Below are positions 36,253 to 45,109 of a stretch of 64,000 nucleotides of DNA, piece after piece. Both the position numbers and the translations under genes were made by a program. The notes beneath the pieces are model-generated. The model saw nothing but the letters and a program-made list of their open reading frames with translations, did not search any database and had not been told where the DNA came from. The DNA is taken from NCBI RefSeq assembly GCF_036323495.1, contig NZ_AP028947.1:1922001-1986000 (forward strand), written 5' to 3'. The stretch comes from Limnobacter thiooxidans. Lineage in GTDB: Bacteria > Pseudomonadota > Gammaproteobacteria > Burkholderiales > Burkholderiaceae_B. Within the stretch, counting starts at the first letter, position 1, and the number at the start of each line of letters is the position of its first letter.

Positions 36253-37680
36253 ATGACTTCAAGCAGCACAACAAGCTATTGGCAAAACACGGATGTGCCC
36301 ACGCGCCTGCCCGGTCCACCCAGCCTTCCCTTCGTGGGGTCTGCGTTCCTCATCGGGAACCCCAATCGGTTTTATGCCGTCATGCAGCGATGGGCCAGAA
36401 AATACGGCGACCTGTTTCACGTAAAGATTGGCGTCGACAGTTACATCGTTTCAAGCAACATGGCGCTGTCGAAGCTTTTGTTTGAAAATCGGCCCGAAGG
36501 TGTTGAGCGTCCACCGATGATTGCCCGCTCATTCAGCTCCATTGACCTGGTCAACAACCTGTTTGCTGCCGAGGGTGAAAACTGGCGCAAGCAACGCAAG
36601 GCGATTGCAAAATCGCTGAGCGCGCACAACCTTGGCAAGGCCGAGGACATGATTTTTCATGAAGTCCAGCGCAGGCTCGACAGAATGGATCAGCAAATCA
36701 AAGCCTCCATTGGAAAGCCCATCAATTTCCTGCCACATTCCAAGCAATTTTCACTGGGCATCATTTCTCGCCTGGTGTTTGGAGACGACTTTCGTCAAAC
36801 CGCGGAGAATGACGAACTGTCCACCGAACTGAGCTTGATCTTCAACACACTGGCCAGTCGAACTGTTGCGCCAATCGAGTACTGGAAATGGTTCAAGTTA
36901 CCCAAAGACCGGGCATTTGAACGCGTTAAAAACCGCCTGCGGCGTGACATCACGCAACGCGCTACCACCGCGCTTGAGCAGTTGCGGGAACAACCCAAGA
37001 ACCACCGACCCGACAACCTGCTCGATGGGTTGCTGATGCATCAATTGGCCGAAGAACCTGCACAAGCCCTGAGCGAAGACGAAGTGTTTGCCAATGCTGT
37101 GGCACTGATTGCCGCCGGCATGGACACTACCTCGACCACCCTGGCCTGGGCGCTTTACCTGCTGGGCAAACACACCGAGATTCAACAGCAACTGCGCAGT
37201 GAATTACGCATCGCAACTCAGGGTACTGGGCGCCTGCCCACGCTATAGGGAGTACACACACAACCGCTTCTTGAAGCGGTCATCTGGGAGGCATTGCGCC
37301 TGTACCCTTCAGCCCCCTTCCTGATTGCCCACACCACGCAGGAATTTGAGTTTGAAAACCGGAAAATTCCCTCAAATACCAGCTTCTTTTTCATGCACGA
37401 CCAGGCAGAAAAAACAGCCAATTCAAATGCCGGTTTCAACCCACAGCGCTGGCTTGATTCAGGAGAATTGGCCAAGGCGGTCAAAATGCTGCCCCTACCC
37501 TTTGGTATAGGCCAGCGCCTTTGCCCCGGCAGGAATTTGTCGTTGATGGAATTGAAAGCCTACCTGGCCGCATTGCTGTGCAGGTATGAATGGGAAAGCG
37601 CGGGGGAAGATGAACCCAACCGGGTTTACAAGTTCACCCTTGAACCAGAGAACATGCCGATTCGCTTCAAGGCTTTGTAA
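36253..37680 (+). pseudogene. Cytochrome P450 interrupted by one in-frame amber codon
   Basis: Reading from ATG 36253, a P450 frame runs to TAG at 37246-37248 (331 sense codons), and the same frame continues without a shift to TAA at 37680. The first part has the Pro-rich start (PTRLPGPPSLPFVG) and the I-helix AAGMDTTSTT. The second part has the K-helix ExxR (EALR, 37288-37299) and the heme loop FGIGQRLCPGR with the Cys codon at 37522-37524. Without the second part no heme can bind, so the truncated product would be dead. A single base change (for example GAG to TAG) explains it; sequencing error or suppression are alternatives. Confidence 0.85.
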
Positions 37681-37684
37681 CGTG

Positions 37685-38050
37685 TCATGCCTGGCGGCTG
37701 TGTGCCGCCTTCCAGATCACCCAGATGACCAAGGCTTGCAGCGGCAAACGCAGGTACAGCAAGACAACCGGAATGTTTGCAAACTGATCCGGGTTCATGG
37801 CCATGTGAATGTTGGCTGGCAGCACTGCAACGCAAAGCGCAATCAATCCAAAACCGGCCCACTTGCGGGTGCGTTCGACCAGTATTCCGATACCGCCCAG
37901 GATTTCAAAGATGCCGCTGATTTTGACAAGCGCTTCAGGGTTGCTGAAGTACGGCGGCACGATGCTGGAGAAGAAATCCAGCAATACGAAGTGCAAAATG
38001 CCAGCCCCGATGAAAAAGGCTGCAACAACAAGAACAGGAATTGGAGGCAT
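37685..38050 (-). CDS. DoxX-like membrane protein
   Basis: The 121-residue product is a small four-helix inner-membrane protein of the DoxX type, with GIFEILGGIGILVE in the second helix region and a polar ending AAHSRQA. Members of this group have varied, mostly unknown roles. The ATG at 38050 is chosen; a TTG start at 38089 would add 13 residues but overlaps the tRNA terminator hairpin. No good ribosome binding site is seen for either. It is convergent with the P450 pseudogene, five bases apart. Confidence 0.75.
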   Translation of the reverse strand: MPPIPVLVVAAFFIGAGILHFVLLDFFSSIVPPYFSNPEALVKISGIFEILGGIGILVERTRKWAGFGLIALCVAVLPANIHMAMNPDQFANIPVVLLYLRLPLQALVIWVIWKAAHSRQA

Positions 38051-38084
38051 GGCAGAAAAGGAAAGATTAAAACCAGGAATGTTA

Positions 38085-38117
38085 AACAAAAAACCCCCGC
38101 CTTTTGAGCGAGGGTTT
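38085..38117 (-). terminator. Rho-independent terminator of the tRNA-Arg gene
   Basis: Nine pairs with one mismatch (AAACCCCCGC with GCGAGGGTTT) enclose a seven-base loop and are followed on the minus strand by TTTTTTGTT. It starts 10 bases past the tRNA 3' end. Confidence 0.8.
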
Positions 38118-38126
38118 CTTTAATTT

Positions 38127-38203
38127 TGGTGCGGCTGGCAGGAATTGAACCCACGACCCCTTGGTTCGTAGCCAAGTACTCTATCCAGCTGAGCTACAGC
38201 CGC
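38127..38203 (-). tRNA. tRNA-Arg (anticodon ACG)
   Basis: The 77-base minus-strand sequence folds as a cloverleaf: acceptor GCGGCTG / CAGCCGC, D arm GCTC..GAGT, anticodon stem CTTGG / CCAAG around loop CTACGAA, and a T arm with TTCAATT. The 3' CCA is encoded. Anticodon ACG, read as ICG after A34 deamination, decodes CGU, CGC and CGA. Confidence 0.95.
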
Positions 38204-38278
38204 AGAACAGAAGCGAGATTATGCCCCAAAGTATTTTCTTCTGCAAGTGCACAAGCCCACTTTTTTCAAAAATCTTCG

Positions 38279-39787
38279 TCAAACTCCGGCCAGGCTGTAT
38301 TGGGCAACCAGTTTGCGGAATTCGTCCTCCTGGCGATCCAGTTCTTCATCGCTGAGTCGCAGTTCATTTTGAAGCACAAACCGGACTTCATTCATGCAGG
38401 CCAAAGCTGCTGCACTGTCGAGAAACAGTGCCCTACTTCGTCGAGCCAGTACGTCCTCGATGGTCACAGCCATTTCCTCGAGCACGGCCTGTGCGATTTC
38501 GGCTTCATTCAATACCAGATTTTCATGGATGGCAGAACCGGGCTTGCGCATGGGCAAATCATCCTCCAGGCGCATGTGCCGGGTTCTCGTGGGCTTGTTC
38601 AACCAGCCCTGCTGTTCGCACACCAAGTCCACCACTTCTTCGGCCATGCTGCGGTAGGTAGTCCACTTTCCACCAGTGATGGTCACAAGCCCGCTTGCTG
38701 CGGTGATCACGGTGTGTTCGCGCGAAATGCTTTTTGTGTTCTGTTTTTCTCCACCTGCATTGACCAAGGGGCGCAAGCCCACGAATACACTACGAACATC
38801 GGCCCGAGTAGGTGCCTTCGCCAGGTAAAGCGCGGCAGTATTCAATATGAAATCCACTTCCTCCGGCAAGGCATCGGGCTCCCAGGGTGCGTCGGCGCGG
38901 GGGGTGTCTGTGGTGCCGATCAAGGTTTTACCCTGCCAAGGCACAACGAACAGCACACGACCATCACTTGTTTTGGGCACAAGCAGGGCTTCCTTGGCGG
39001 GGTAGAAATGTTCATCGACCACCACGTGTACACCTTGGCTTGGGCTCAACATGGGTTTTGCTTCTGCAGAATCCATTTGGCGGATTTCATCAACCCACAC
39101 ACCGGTGGCATTGATCACCGCTTTGGATCTGAATGTGAAACACTCACCTGAAAAAACATCCCGAGCCTGTACTGCAGTGATTTTTTCGCCGACCTTGACA
39201 AAGCCAGTCACCGGCACATAGTTGATCGCCATTCCTCCCAGCTTGTGTAGCGTTTTCATCAGGGCGATGGCCAGGCGCGCATCATCAAACTGCGCATCAA
39301 AATAGCGAACACCGCCATGCAACTTGTGTTGCGAAATCGTGGGTACGGTGCGCAACACTTCGTTCTTTTTCATCAGGGTCGTGGGACCAACGCCCAACTT
39401 GCCGGCCAGCAAGTCGTACAACTTCAAACCAAACCAATAGAACAACTTCTGAAACACATTGCGCACAGGGATGACAAAGGCCAATGGTTTGACCAGGTTT
39501 GGCGCATTGAGCAACATGCGACCACGCTCTTCAAGCGCTTCACGAACCAGGCTGAAATTGCCCTGCGCCAAATAACGCACACCACCATGGGCCAACTTCG
39601 TTGCGCGTGAACTGGTGCCCTTGGCAAAATCATGGCCTTCGAGCAGAAGCACTTTCAAGCCCCGACTTGCCGCATCAACGGCACTGCCCAAACCTGTGGC
39701 ACCGCCGCCAATGACGATCACGTCCCACTCATATTCTTCATGCGCCCTTGCTTTTAAAACCTCTAGGTGCTTTTTACGACTAAGCAT
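38279..39787 (-). CDS. glpD: Glycerol-3-phosphate dehydrogenase (aerobic, FAD)
   Basis: The 502-residue product is GlpD. The FAD-binding GGGATG is at residues 27-32, followed by the family blocks [21 protein letters not shown] and [13 protein letters not shown], and the C-terminal DAO-C domain is present. It oxidises glycerol-3-phosphate to dihydroxyacetone phosphate and feeds electrons to quinone at the inner membrane. Its ATG overlaps the glpK stop by eight bases, so glycerol kinase and dehydrogenase are made together. No glpF or glpR is in the window. Confidence 0.95.
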   Translation of the reverse strand: MLSRKKHLEVLKARAHEEYEWDVIVIGGGATGLGSAVDAASRGLKVLLLEGHDFAKGTSSRATKLAHGGVRYLAQGNFSLVREALEERGRMLLNAPNLVKPLAFVIPVRNVFQKLFYWFGLKLYDLLAGKLGVGPTTLMKKNEVLRTVPTISQHKLHGGVRYFDAQFDDARLAIALMKTLHKLGGMAINYVPVTGFVKVGEKITAVQARDVFSGECFTFRSKAVINATGVWVDEIRQMDSAEAKPMLSPSQGVHVVVDEHFYPAKEALLVPKTSDGRVLFVVPWQGKTLIGTTDTPRADAPWEPDALPEEVDFILNTAALYLAKAPTRADVRSVFVGLRPLVNAGGEKQNTKSISREHTVITAASGLVTITGGKWTTYRSMAEEVVDLVCEQQGWLNKPTRTRHMRLEDDLPMRKPGSAIHENLVLNEAEIAQAVLEEMAVTIEDVLARRSRALFLDSAAALACMNEVRFVLQNELRLSDEELDRQEDEFRKLVAQYSLAGV

Positions 39788-41270
39788 CTGCCCATCCTTT
39801 GGAACGTTCTACGGCGCGGTGCCAACGATCCAGCAAGGCACCCCGTTCATCTATACCCATTGCGGGCTCAAACCGCGCATCCACCTGCCAGTTCGCAAGC
39901 AGGCTTTGTTCACTGTCAAATACCCCCACCGCAAGGCCGGCCAGGTAAGCGGCTCCCAAGGCAGTTGTCTCGGTGACGGTGGGGCGCACCACAGGAACAC
40001 CCAGTAAATCCGCCTGAATTTGCATCAATAAATTGTTGTTCGAAGCTCCACCGTCGACACGCAATTCAAGCAGAGGCCTGGCCCCATCGCGCTGCATGGC
40101 CTGCACCAGGTCCACCGTTTGCAAGGCGATGCTTTCCAGTGCGGCCCGGGCGATATGCGCCCTGTTGGTGCCACGGGTCATGCCCACCAACGTGCCGCGA
40201 GCATACGGGTCCCAATGCGGCGCACCAAGCCCCGCAAATGCGGGGACCAGACACACGCCATCGGTATTGGGCACACTGGCCGCAAGTGCCTGCACGTCCG
40301 CAGATTTTTCAATAATGCCGAGGCCGTCGCGCAACCACTGCACCACGGCACCGCCCATGAACACACTGCCTTCCAGCATGTAACTGGTTTGTCCTTGAAC
40401 GGTCCAGCCCACTGTGGTCAACAGGCGATTGTGACTTTCAACCACTTCGGTGCCTGTATTCATCAACATGAAACACCCAGTGCCATAGGTGTTTTTGGCT
40501 TCACCGGGTTTGAATGCTGTTTGTCCGAATGTGGCAGCTTGCTGATCACCGGCCACGCCTGCGATTGGAATGGCTGCACCGAAGTGAGCAGACTCGCAGT
40601 GCGCAATTTCTCCGCTTGATTCGCACACCTGCGGCAACAGGCTTCGCGGTATGTCGAACAAGGCGAGCAACTCATCGTCCCAGCTAAGTGTGTGTATGTT
40701 CAGCAGCATGCTGCGTGAAGCATTGCTGACATCTGTGGCGTGAGTGCGCCCGCCTGTCAGGTTCCAGATCAACCAACTGTCTATGGTACCGAAGGCCAGT
40801 TCACCAGCCTCAGCCTGCGCCCTTGCCCCGTCCACGTTGTTCAGGATCCAGTTCAGCTTGGTGGCAGAAAAATAGGAGTCCAGTTCAAGCCCGGTGGCGC
40901 GGCGAATCAGCGGCGCCTTGCCCTGCTCGCGCAATTTGTCGCAAAAAGCCGCAGTGCGGCGATCTTGCCAAACAATGGCGTTGTAAACCGGTAGGCCGGT
41001 TTTGCGGTTCCAGACTACCGTGGTTTCGCGCTGATTGGTAATACCAATACCGGCAATGTCCGAAGCCTTGATTCCAGCCTGCTCAATGGCGCCGCGCGCG
41101 CAGGCCAGTTGTGTGCGCCAGATGTCGTCCGGGCGATGCTCAACCCAACCGGCTTTTGGAAAAATCTGCTCAAATTCCTGCTGGCAACTGGCTACGACTT
41201 GAGCACGTTCATTGAATACAATCGCGCGTGAACTGGTCGTGCCTTGGTCGAGTGCCAAGATAAAACCCAT
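39780..41270 (-). CDS. glpK: Glycerol kinase
   Basis: The 496-residue product is a full-length FGGY-family glycerol kinase. The N-terminal phosphate loop [15 protein letters not shown], the substrate region [11 protein letters not shown], and the later blocks [10 protein letters not shown] and [11 protein letters not shown] are all present. It phosphorylates glycerol with ATP. AGGAG lies eight bases before the ATG. A gamma-glutamylcyclotransferase-like gene precedes it by 24 bases and glpD overlaps its end, giving a three-gene operon. Confidence 0.96.
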   Translation of the reverse strand: MGFILALDQGTTSSRAIVFNERAQVVASCQQEFEQIFPKAGWVEHRPDDIWRTQLACARGAIEQAGIKASDIAGIGITNQRETTVVWNRKTGLPVYNAIVWQDRRTAAFCDKLREQGKAPLIRRATGLELDSYFSATKLNWILNNVDGARAQAEAGELAFGTIDSWLIWNLTGGRTHATDVSNASRSMLLNIHTLSWDDELLALFDIPRSLLPQVCESSGEIAHCESAHFGAAIPIAGVAGDQQAATFGQTAFKPGEAKNTYGTGCFMLMNTGTEVVESHNRLLTTVGWTVQGQTSYMLEGSVFMGGAVVQWLRDGLGIIEKSADVQALAASVPNTDGVCLVPAFAGLGAPHWDPYARGTLVGMTRGTNRAHIARAALESIALQTVDLVQAMQRDGARPLLELRVDGGASNNNLLMQIQADLLGVPVVRPTVTETTALGAAYLAGLAVGVFDSEQSLLANWQVDARFEPAMGIDERGALLDRWHRAVERSKGWADA

Positions 41271-41294
41271 GGGTGCGTCTCCTTGTTCTCTTTT

Positions 41295-41744
41295 TTATTT
41301 TCTTTGTCCGGTGCTGTTCCAGTTTCCAACATGCCGAGCCAGAAAGGCCTGCATGCCTTCAGCCTCAAATTGGCTGACACTCCACAAGGCATCAGTCAAC
41401 AGATCGGGGTGACGCCAAATGTAAGTGTCTGCCTTCACTGTCTCGCCCGTAGTATTCAAAAACACTTCAATGTGCTCGCGGGCATATTCTGAACCCTCAA
41501 ACACATCCAGATTGTGAATGTCCTCTGGTCGTACATTCAGCCACACCAAACCTTGCACCTGTGCCTGCGTGTTTCTGACCATGGCCGGGTAAGTTTCACC
41601 CGGCACGGCGTGGCGCTGAAATCCTTTCGCAATGGCATTCATGCAGGGATACACCCCTTTCACCACCTGCCCCCAAACGGGCAAATACATCAGTGAACCG
41701 TAAACAAAAACATGCCTGCCATCTTGCTCAATTTCCGAGCCCAT
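41295..41744 (-). CDS. Gamma-glutamylcyclotransferase-like (AIG2/GGCT) protein
   Basis: The 149-residue product has the GGCT-fold motif FVYGSLM at residues 13-19 and the acidic region LDVFEGSEYARE, where the catalytic Glu is expected. Members cleave gamma-glutamylamines or gamma-glutamyl dipeptides; the true substrate here is unknown. AAGG lies nine bases before the ATG. It is the first gene of the transcript that continues into glpK and glpD, an association with no obvious metabolic reason. Confidence 0.83.
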   Translation of the reverse strand: MGSEIEQDGRHVFVYGSLMYLPVWGQVVKGVYPCMNAIAKGFQRHAVPGETYPAMVRNTQAQVQGLVWLNVRPEDIHNLDVFEGSEYAREHIEVFLNTTGETVKADTYIWRHPDLLTDALWSVSQFEAEGMQAFLARHVGNWNSTGQRK

Positions 41745-41799
41745 GCGATGTTACCTTTTCAAATGAAAAACAATTAGAAAATGCCTGTAAGGAGACGAT

Positions 41800-42573
41800 G
41801 TGAAAACAACAACTGATTTGTTCAATTTACAAGATAAGGTGGCTTTGGTCACGGGTGCAACACGGGGAATTGGTCTGGCCTGCGCCGAACTGCTGGCGTC
41901 CAAGGGGGCAACCGTAATCATTTCCAGCAGAAAACAGGATGCCTGCGAGCAAATTGCTGCGCAATTTCAGGCAGATGGCTTGAAGGCCGTACCCATGGCC
42001 TGCCACTTGGGGGAAATGGAGCAGATTGAGGCTTTGTACCAACAGATTGAAGCCAAATTCGGCAAGCTCGATATTCTCGTCAACAACGGGGCCACCAACC
42101 CGCACTTTGGCCCAATTTACGACACCGATTTGGCAGCGTTTCAAAAAACCTGTGATGTGAACATTCGCGGCTATTTTTACATGAGCAGCCATGGCTGCAA
42201 GTTGATGGCCAAAAACGGGGGCGGCAGCATTATCAATGTGGCGTCGGTTAATGGGGTGATTCCCGGCCTGTACCAGGGCATTTATTCCATTACCAAGGCG
42301 GCTGTCATTTCGATGACCAAGGCTTTCGCCAAAGAATGTGCACCGATGAAAGTGCGGGTGAACGCCTTGTTGCCTGGCGCCACCGACACGAAATTTGCCT
42401 CGGCCCTTGTGCACAACGATGCCATTCGCAATGCACTGCTGCAGCATGTGCCCATGAACCGGGTTGCACAGCCCAGTGAAATGGCGGGCACGGTGTTGTA
42501 CCTGGCTTCGGAGGCATCGAGCTACACCACCGGGGCCTGCATCAATGTCGATGGCGGTTACCTGGTAGTGTAA
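41800..42573 (+). CDS. Short-chain dehydrogenase/reductase, GTG start
   Basis: The 257-residue product is a classical SDR with TGATRGIG near residues 18-25, NNGATN in place of the usual NNAG, and YSITKAA holding the active-site Tyr and Lys. The ending SYTTGACINVDGGYLVV is typical of FabG-like members. The start is GTG at 41800, with AGGAG five bases upstream; the ATG two bases earlier is out of frame. It is divergent from the GGCT-like gene and convergent with the SDR gene ending at 42587. Confidence 0.88.
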   Translation: MKTTTDLFNLQDKVALVTGATRGIGLACAELLASKGATVIISSRKQDACEQIAAQFQADGLKAVPMACHLGEMEQIEALYQQIEAKFGKLDILVNNGATNPHFGPIYDTDLAAFQKTCDVNIRGYFYMSSHGCKLMAKNGGGSIINVASVNGVIPGLYQGIYSITKAAVISMTKAFAKECAPMKVRVNALLPGATDTKFASALVHNDAIRNALLQHVPMNRVAQPSEMAGTVLYLASEASSYTTGACINVDGGYLVV

Positions 42574-42586
42574 GTTCATTACATGA

Positions 42587-43411
42587 TTACTTGATCTGAA
42601 TGCCTTTGTAATCTTCTTCGTTCAGCGTGCGCCCCATTTGCTGCCACAAAATGTGGCGCATTCGCTTGAACGGCACCAGCCGTGAACCCAGCCACACGCG
42701 GGCCGCATTGTTGCCATACACAATGCGCGGCTCGTTTTTCTGAATGCACTTCAACACGTAGTTGCAAATTTCATCAGGCGGTGTAGTAAGGAATTTCTTG
42801 GCAAACTTTTCATGTTCGGGCTTGCTGGCAATGTTGGTGTTGATGCCACCCGGATGAACCAGGTGCACCTGTACCTTGCTGTTGGACAATTCAACCATCA
42901 GTGATTCAGTGAAGCCACGTACTGCAAACTTGCTGGCACAGTAATCGGAATTGCTGGGTGTACCCACCAAGCCGAAAATGCTGGAGACATTCACCACGGC
43001 GCCTTCACCATTGGCCAGCAACTGCGGCAGGAATGCCCGGGTGCCATGTACCACACCCCAAAAGTTGATGCCCATGACCCGCTCATAGCTGTCGTCGCTC
43101 AGCGCCCAAACCGGGCGCCCTTCACCACTGACACCGGCGTTGTTGATGATGACATGCGCATCGCCCAAAGCCGCTTTCACGGCCTGCGCGAATGCATACA
43201 CGCCCGCTTTGTCAGATACATCCAGCTTTTCTGAATACACCTGCACCTTGGCTGCCTGCAGAACCAGTTTCTCGGTTTCCTTCAAGCCTTTTTCGTCGTA
43301 ATCGCATATCGCGATTTTGCTGCCCAAGCGTGCAAACATCAGCGCGTAGGAACGACCCATTCCGGAAGCTGCACCGGTAATGACAACAACCTTGTTCTTG
43401 AAATTCTTCAT
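42587..43411 (-). CDS. Short-chain dehydrogenase/reductase, in operon with BVMO 1
   Basis: The 274-residue product is an SDR with TGAASGMG near residues 12-19, NNAG, an SSIFG active-site Ser region and YCASK. The C-terminal part is longer than in FabG-like enzymes (GNNAARVWLGSRLVPFKRMRHI), as in membrane-associated SDRs acting on lipids or steroids. AAGGAG lies seven bases before the ATG, which overlaps the stop of the Baeyer-Villiger gene (ATGA). The pair suggests alcohol to ketone to ester chemistry. Confidence 0.9.
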   Translation of the reverse strand: MKNFKNKVVVITGAASGMGRSYALMFARLGSKIAICDYDEKGLKETEKLVLQAAKVQVYSEKLDVSDKAGVYAFAQAVKAALGDAHVIINNAGVSGEGRPVWALSDDSYERVMGINFWGVVHGTRAFLPQLLANGEGAVVNVSSIFGLVGTPSNSDYCASKFAVRGFTESLMVELSNSKVQVHLVHPGGINTNIASKPEHEKFAKKFLTTPPDEICNYVLKCIQKNEPRIVYGNNAARVWLGSRLVPFKRMRHILWQQMGRTLNEEDYKGIQIK

Positions 43412-44934
43412 GCTGTAACTCCTTCCGTGACTGGTTTTGAAGCGGCTGCATTGGCGTTGCTGTTCGCATTCAGTGGCAATTGAAACGCATGGTCAGATGA
43501 CTTGAAGTTTTTAGCCATTCGCAGGTAGGTGTAACTGAACCCAGGAAACATCGCCACCACATGGCCGCTCTTGCTTTTGTACCAGCTGGTACAACCGCCG
43601 CGTTTCCAGACAGTCTTTTCCATCTCGCTGTGAATGTGCGTGGTGTAGCGTTCTTCGGCCTGTGGTTTCACCTCAATAGCAGCAGCCTTCTTGGCCTTCA
43701 CTTCCGAAATGGCACGCATGATGTAGTGCATCTGCGCTTCGATCACGAAAATTGCAGAGGTGTGTCCAATGCCGGTATTTGGCCCGGTCACGATGAACAG
43801 GTTGGGGAAACTGGGCACTGTGGTGCCCAGGTAGGCGCGTGGAAACTCGTCCCACACGTCGGCCAGTTTCGTGCCGCCAGTACCGATGACAGGGTAGGAA
43901 ATCACGCCATCTGTGGCATCGTAGCCCGTGGAGTACACGATGCAATCCAGGTCAATCTGCTCACCGCTTTGAGTTTTGATACCGGTTTCATTGATTTCAG
44001 CAATGCCATCGGCCTTGTCATGCAGGCTGACATTGGGGCGGCAATATGCAGGGTACAGGGTATTACTCAAAATAATACGCTTGCAGCCGATGGTGAAATC
44101 GGGCGTGACCTTTTTGCGCAATACGGGGTCCTTGATCTGCTTCTTGATGTGATTCAAGGCTTCGCGCTGGGCAACATTCTTTAATGCAAAGTCGGAATAC
44201 TTGAATGCGATTACCCTGCTTTCCAGTCCCCAGTAAATGGCCGAACGAGCCAGCTTTCGGATGGGCTCAACCTTCAGTAATGCACGCTGCCAAGGCTTGA
44301 AGACGCGGTCAGGGCGTGGCAATACCCAGTGCGGCGAACGCTGAAACACGTGCAAGTGCCCTACTTCCCCGGCAATCGCTGGAATAACCTGGGCCGCGCT
44401 GGCGCCACTGCCAATGATGGCAACCCGCTTGCCTTTGTGGTCGTAGTTTTGGTCCCAGGCATTGGTGTGAAAGGTTTTGCCCTTGAAGGACTCGCGGCCT
44501 TTGAAATTCGGAATCACCGGCGTGCTCAAGGGACCCGATGCATTGATCACGAATTGTGCCTTGATCACATCGCCGCCTTGCAGGTGGACATGCCAGCGTT
44601 GCTCGCTTTCATTCCACTCCGTGCGCTGCACATTGCTGTTGGTGCGGGTTTTCTCGCGAAGGCCATGCTTGGTAATGACGTGTTCCGTATAGCGCTGCAG
44701 CTCGGCGCCTTCTGCAAACATCTGGCTCCAGTCATAAGGCTCCGACTCGATGGAATACAGCAGCGATTGAACGTCCACCGCCGCACCAGGATAGGAATTC
44801 TGGCACCAGGTGCCGCCCATGAAATCGCGGCGTTCCAGCATGATGAAATCTTCGATGCCACGCTTTTTCAGGTTGATGGCAGCACATTGCCCGCCAAACC
44901 CACTGCCAATAATCACCACGCCGTATTCAGTCAT
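43408..44934 (-). CDS. Type I Baeyer-Villiger monooxygenase (copy 1)
   Basis: The 508-residue flavoprotein has a first Rossmann motif GSGFGG (residues 10-15), a GGTW block (40-43), the Baeyer-Villiger fingerprint FKGKTFHTNAWD (F150 to W160) and a second Rossmann motif GSGASA (175-180) for NADPH. These enzymes insert oxygen next to a ketone to give an ester or lactone. The substrate is unknown; AlmA-like or cyclic-ketone enzymes are the closest models. A Ser/Asn/Ala-rich tail follows residue 480. It overlaps the SDR gene by four bases. Confidence 0.9.
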   Translation of the reverse strand: MTEYGVVIIGSGFGGQCAAINLKKRGIEDFIMLERRDFMGGTWCQNSYPGAAVDVQSLLYSIESEPYDWSQMFAEGAELQRYTEHVITKHGLREKTRTNSNVQRTEWNESEQRWHVHLQGGDVIKAQFVINASGPLSTPVIPNFKGRESFKGKTFHTNAWDQNYDHKGKRVAIIGSGASAAQVIPAIAGEVGHLHVFQRSPHWVLPRPDRVFKPWQRALLKVEPIRKLARSAIYWGLESRVIAFKYSDFALKNVAQREALNHIKKQIKDPVLRKKVTPDFTIGCKRIILSNTLYPAYCRPNVSLHDKADGIAEINETGIKTQSGEQIDLDCIVYSTGYDATDGVISYPVIGTGGTKLADVWDEFPRAYLGTTVPSFPNLFIVTGPNTGIGHTSAIFVIEAQMHYIMRAISEVKAKKAAAIEVKPQAEERYTTHIHSEMEKTVWKRGGCTSWYKSKSGHVVAMFPGFSYTYLRMAKNFKSSDHAFQLPLNANSNANAAASKPVTEGVTA

Positions 44935-45109
44935 TTTTTAACCCCGGTTGAAATTCAAGCTGGGATGAATGTATATCTGACTACGTACGTTGTCAATTAC
45001 AAATTGAGCAATTGAGGGTAGAAGTAGCCCCCTAATTGGAGGATCAAATTCGGCTCGGGCTCGCAAAATTGGGGGATGTATTTTGGCCAATCAAACGAGG
45101 AGCGAACCC

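Noticed and set aside
37294..37680. Separate small gene encoding the heme-binding half of a P450
   Set aside because: It is in the same frame as the upstream P450 half, separated only by one TAG, and has no start signal of its own, so it is the end of one broken gene.
36253..37680. Frameshift in the P450 gene
   Set aside because: Both halves share one reading frame; only the stop codon interrupts it.
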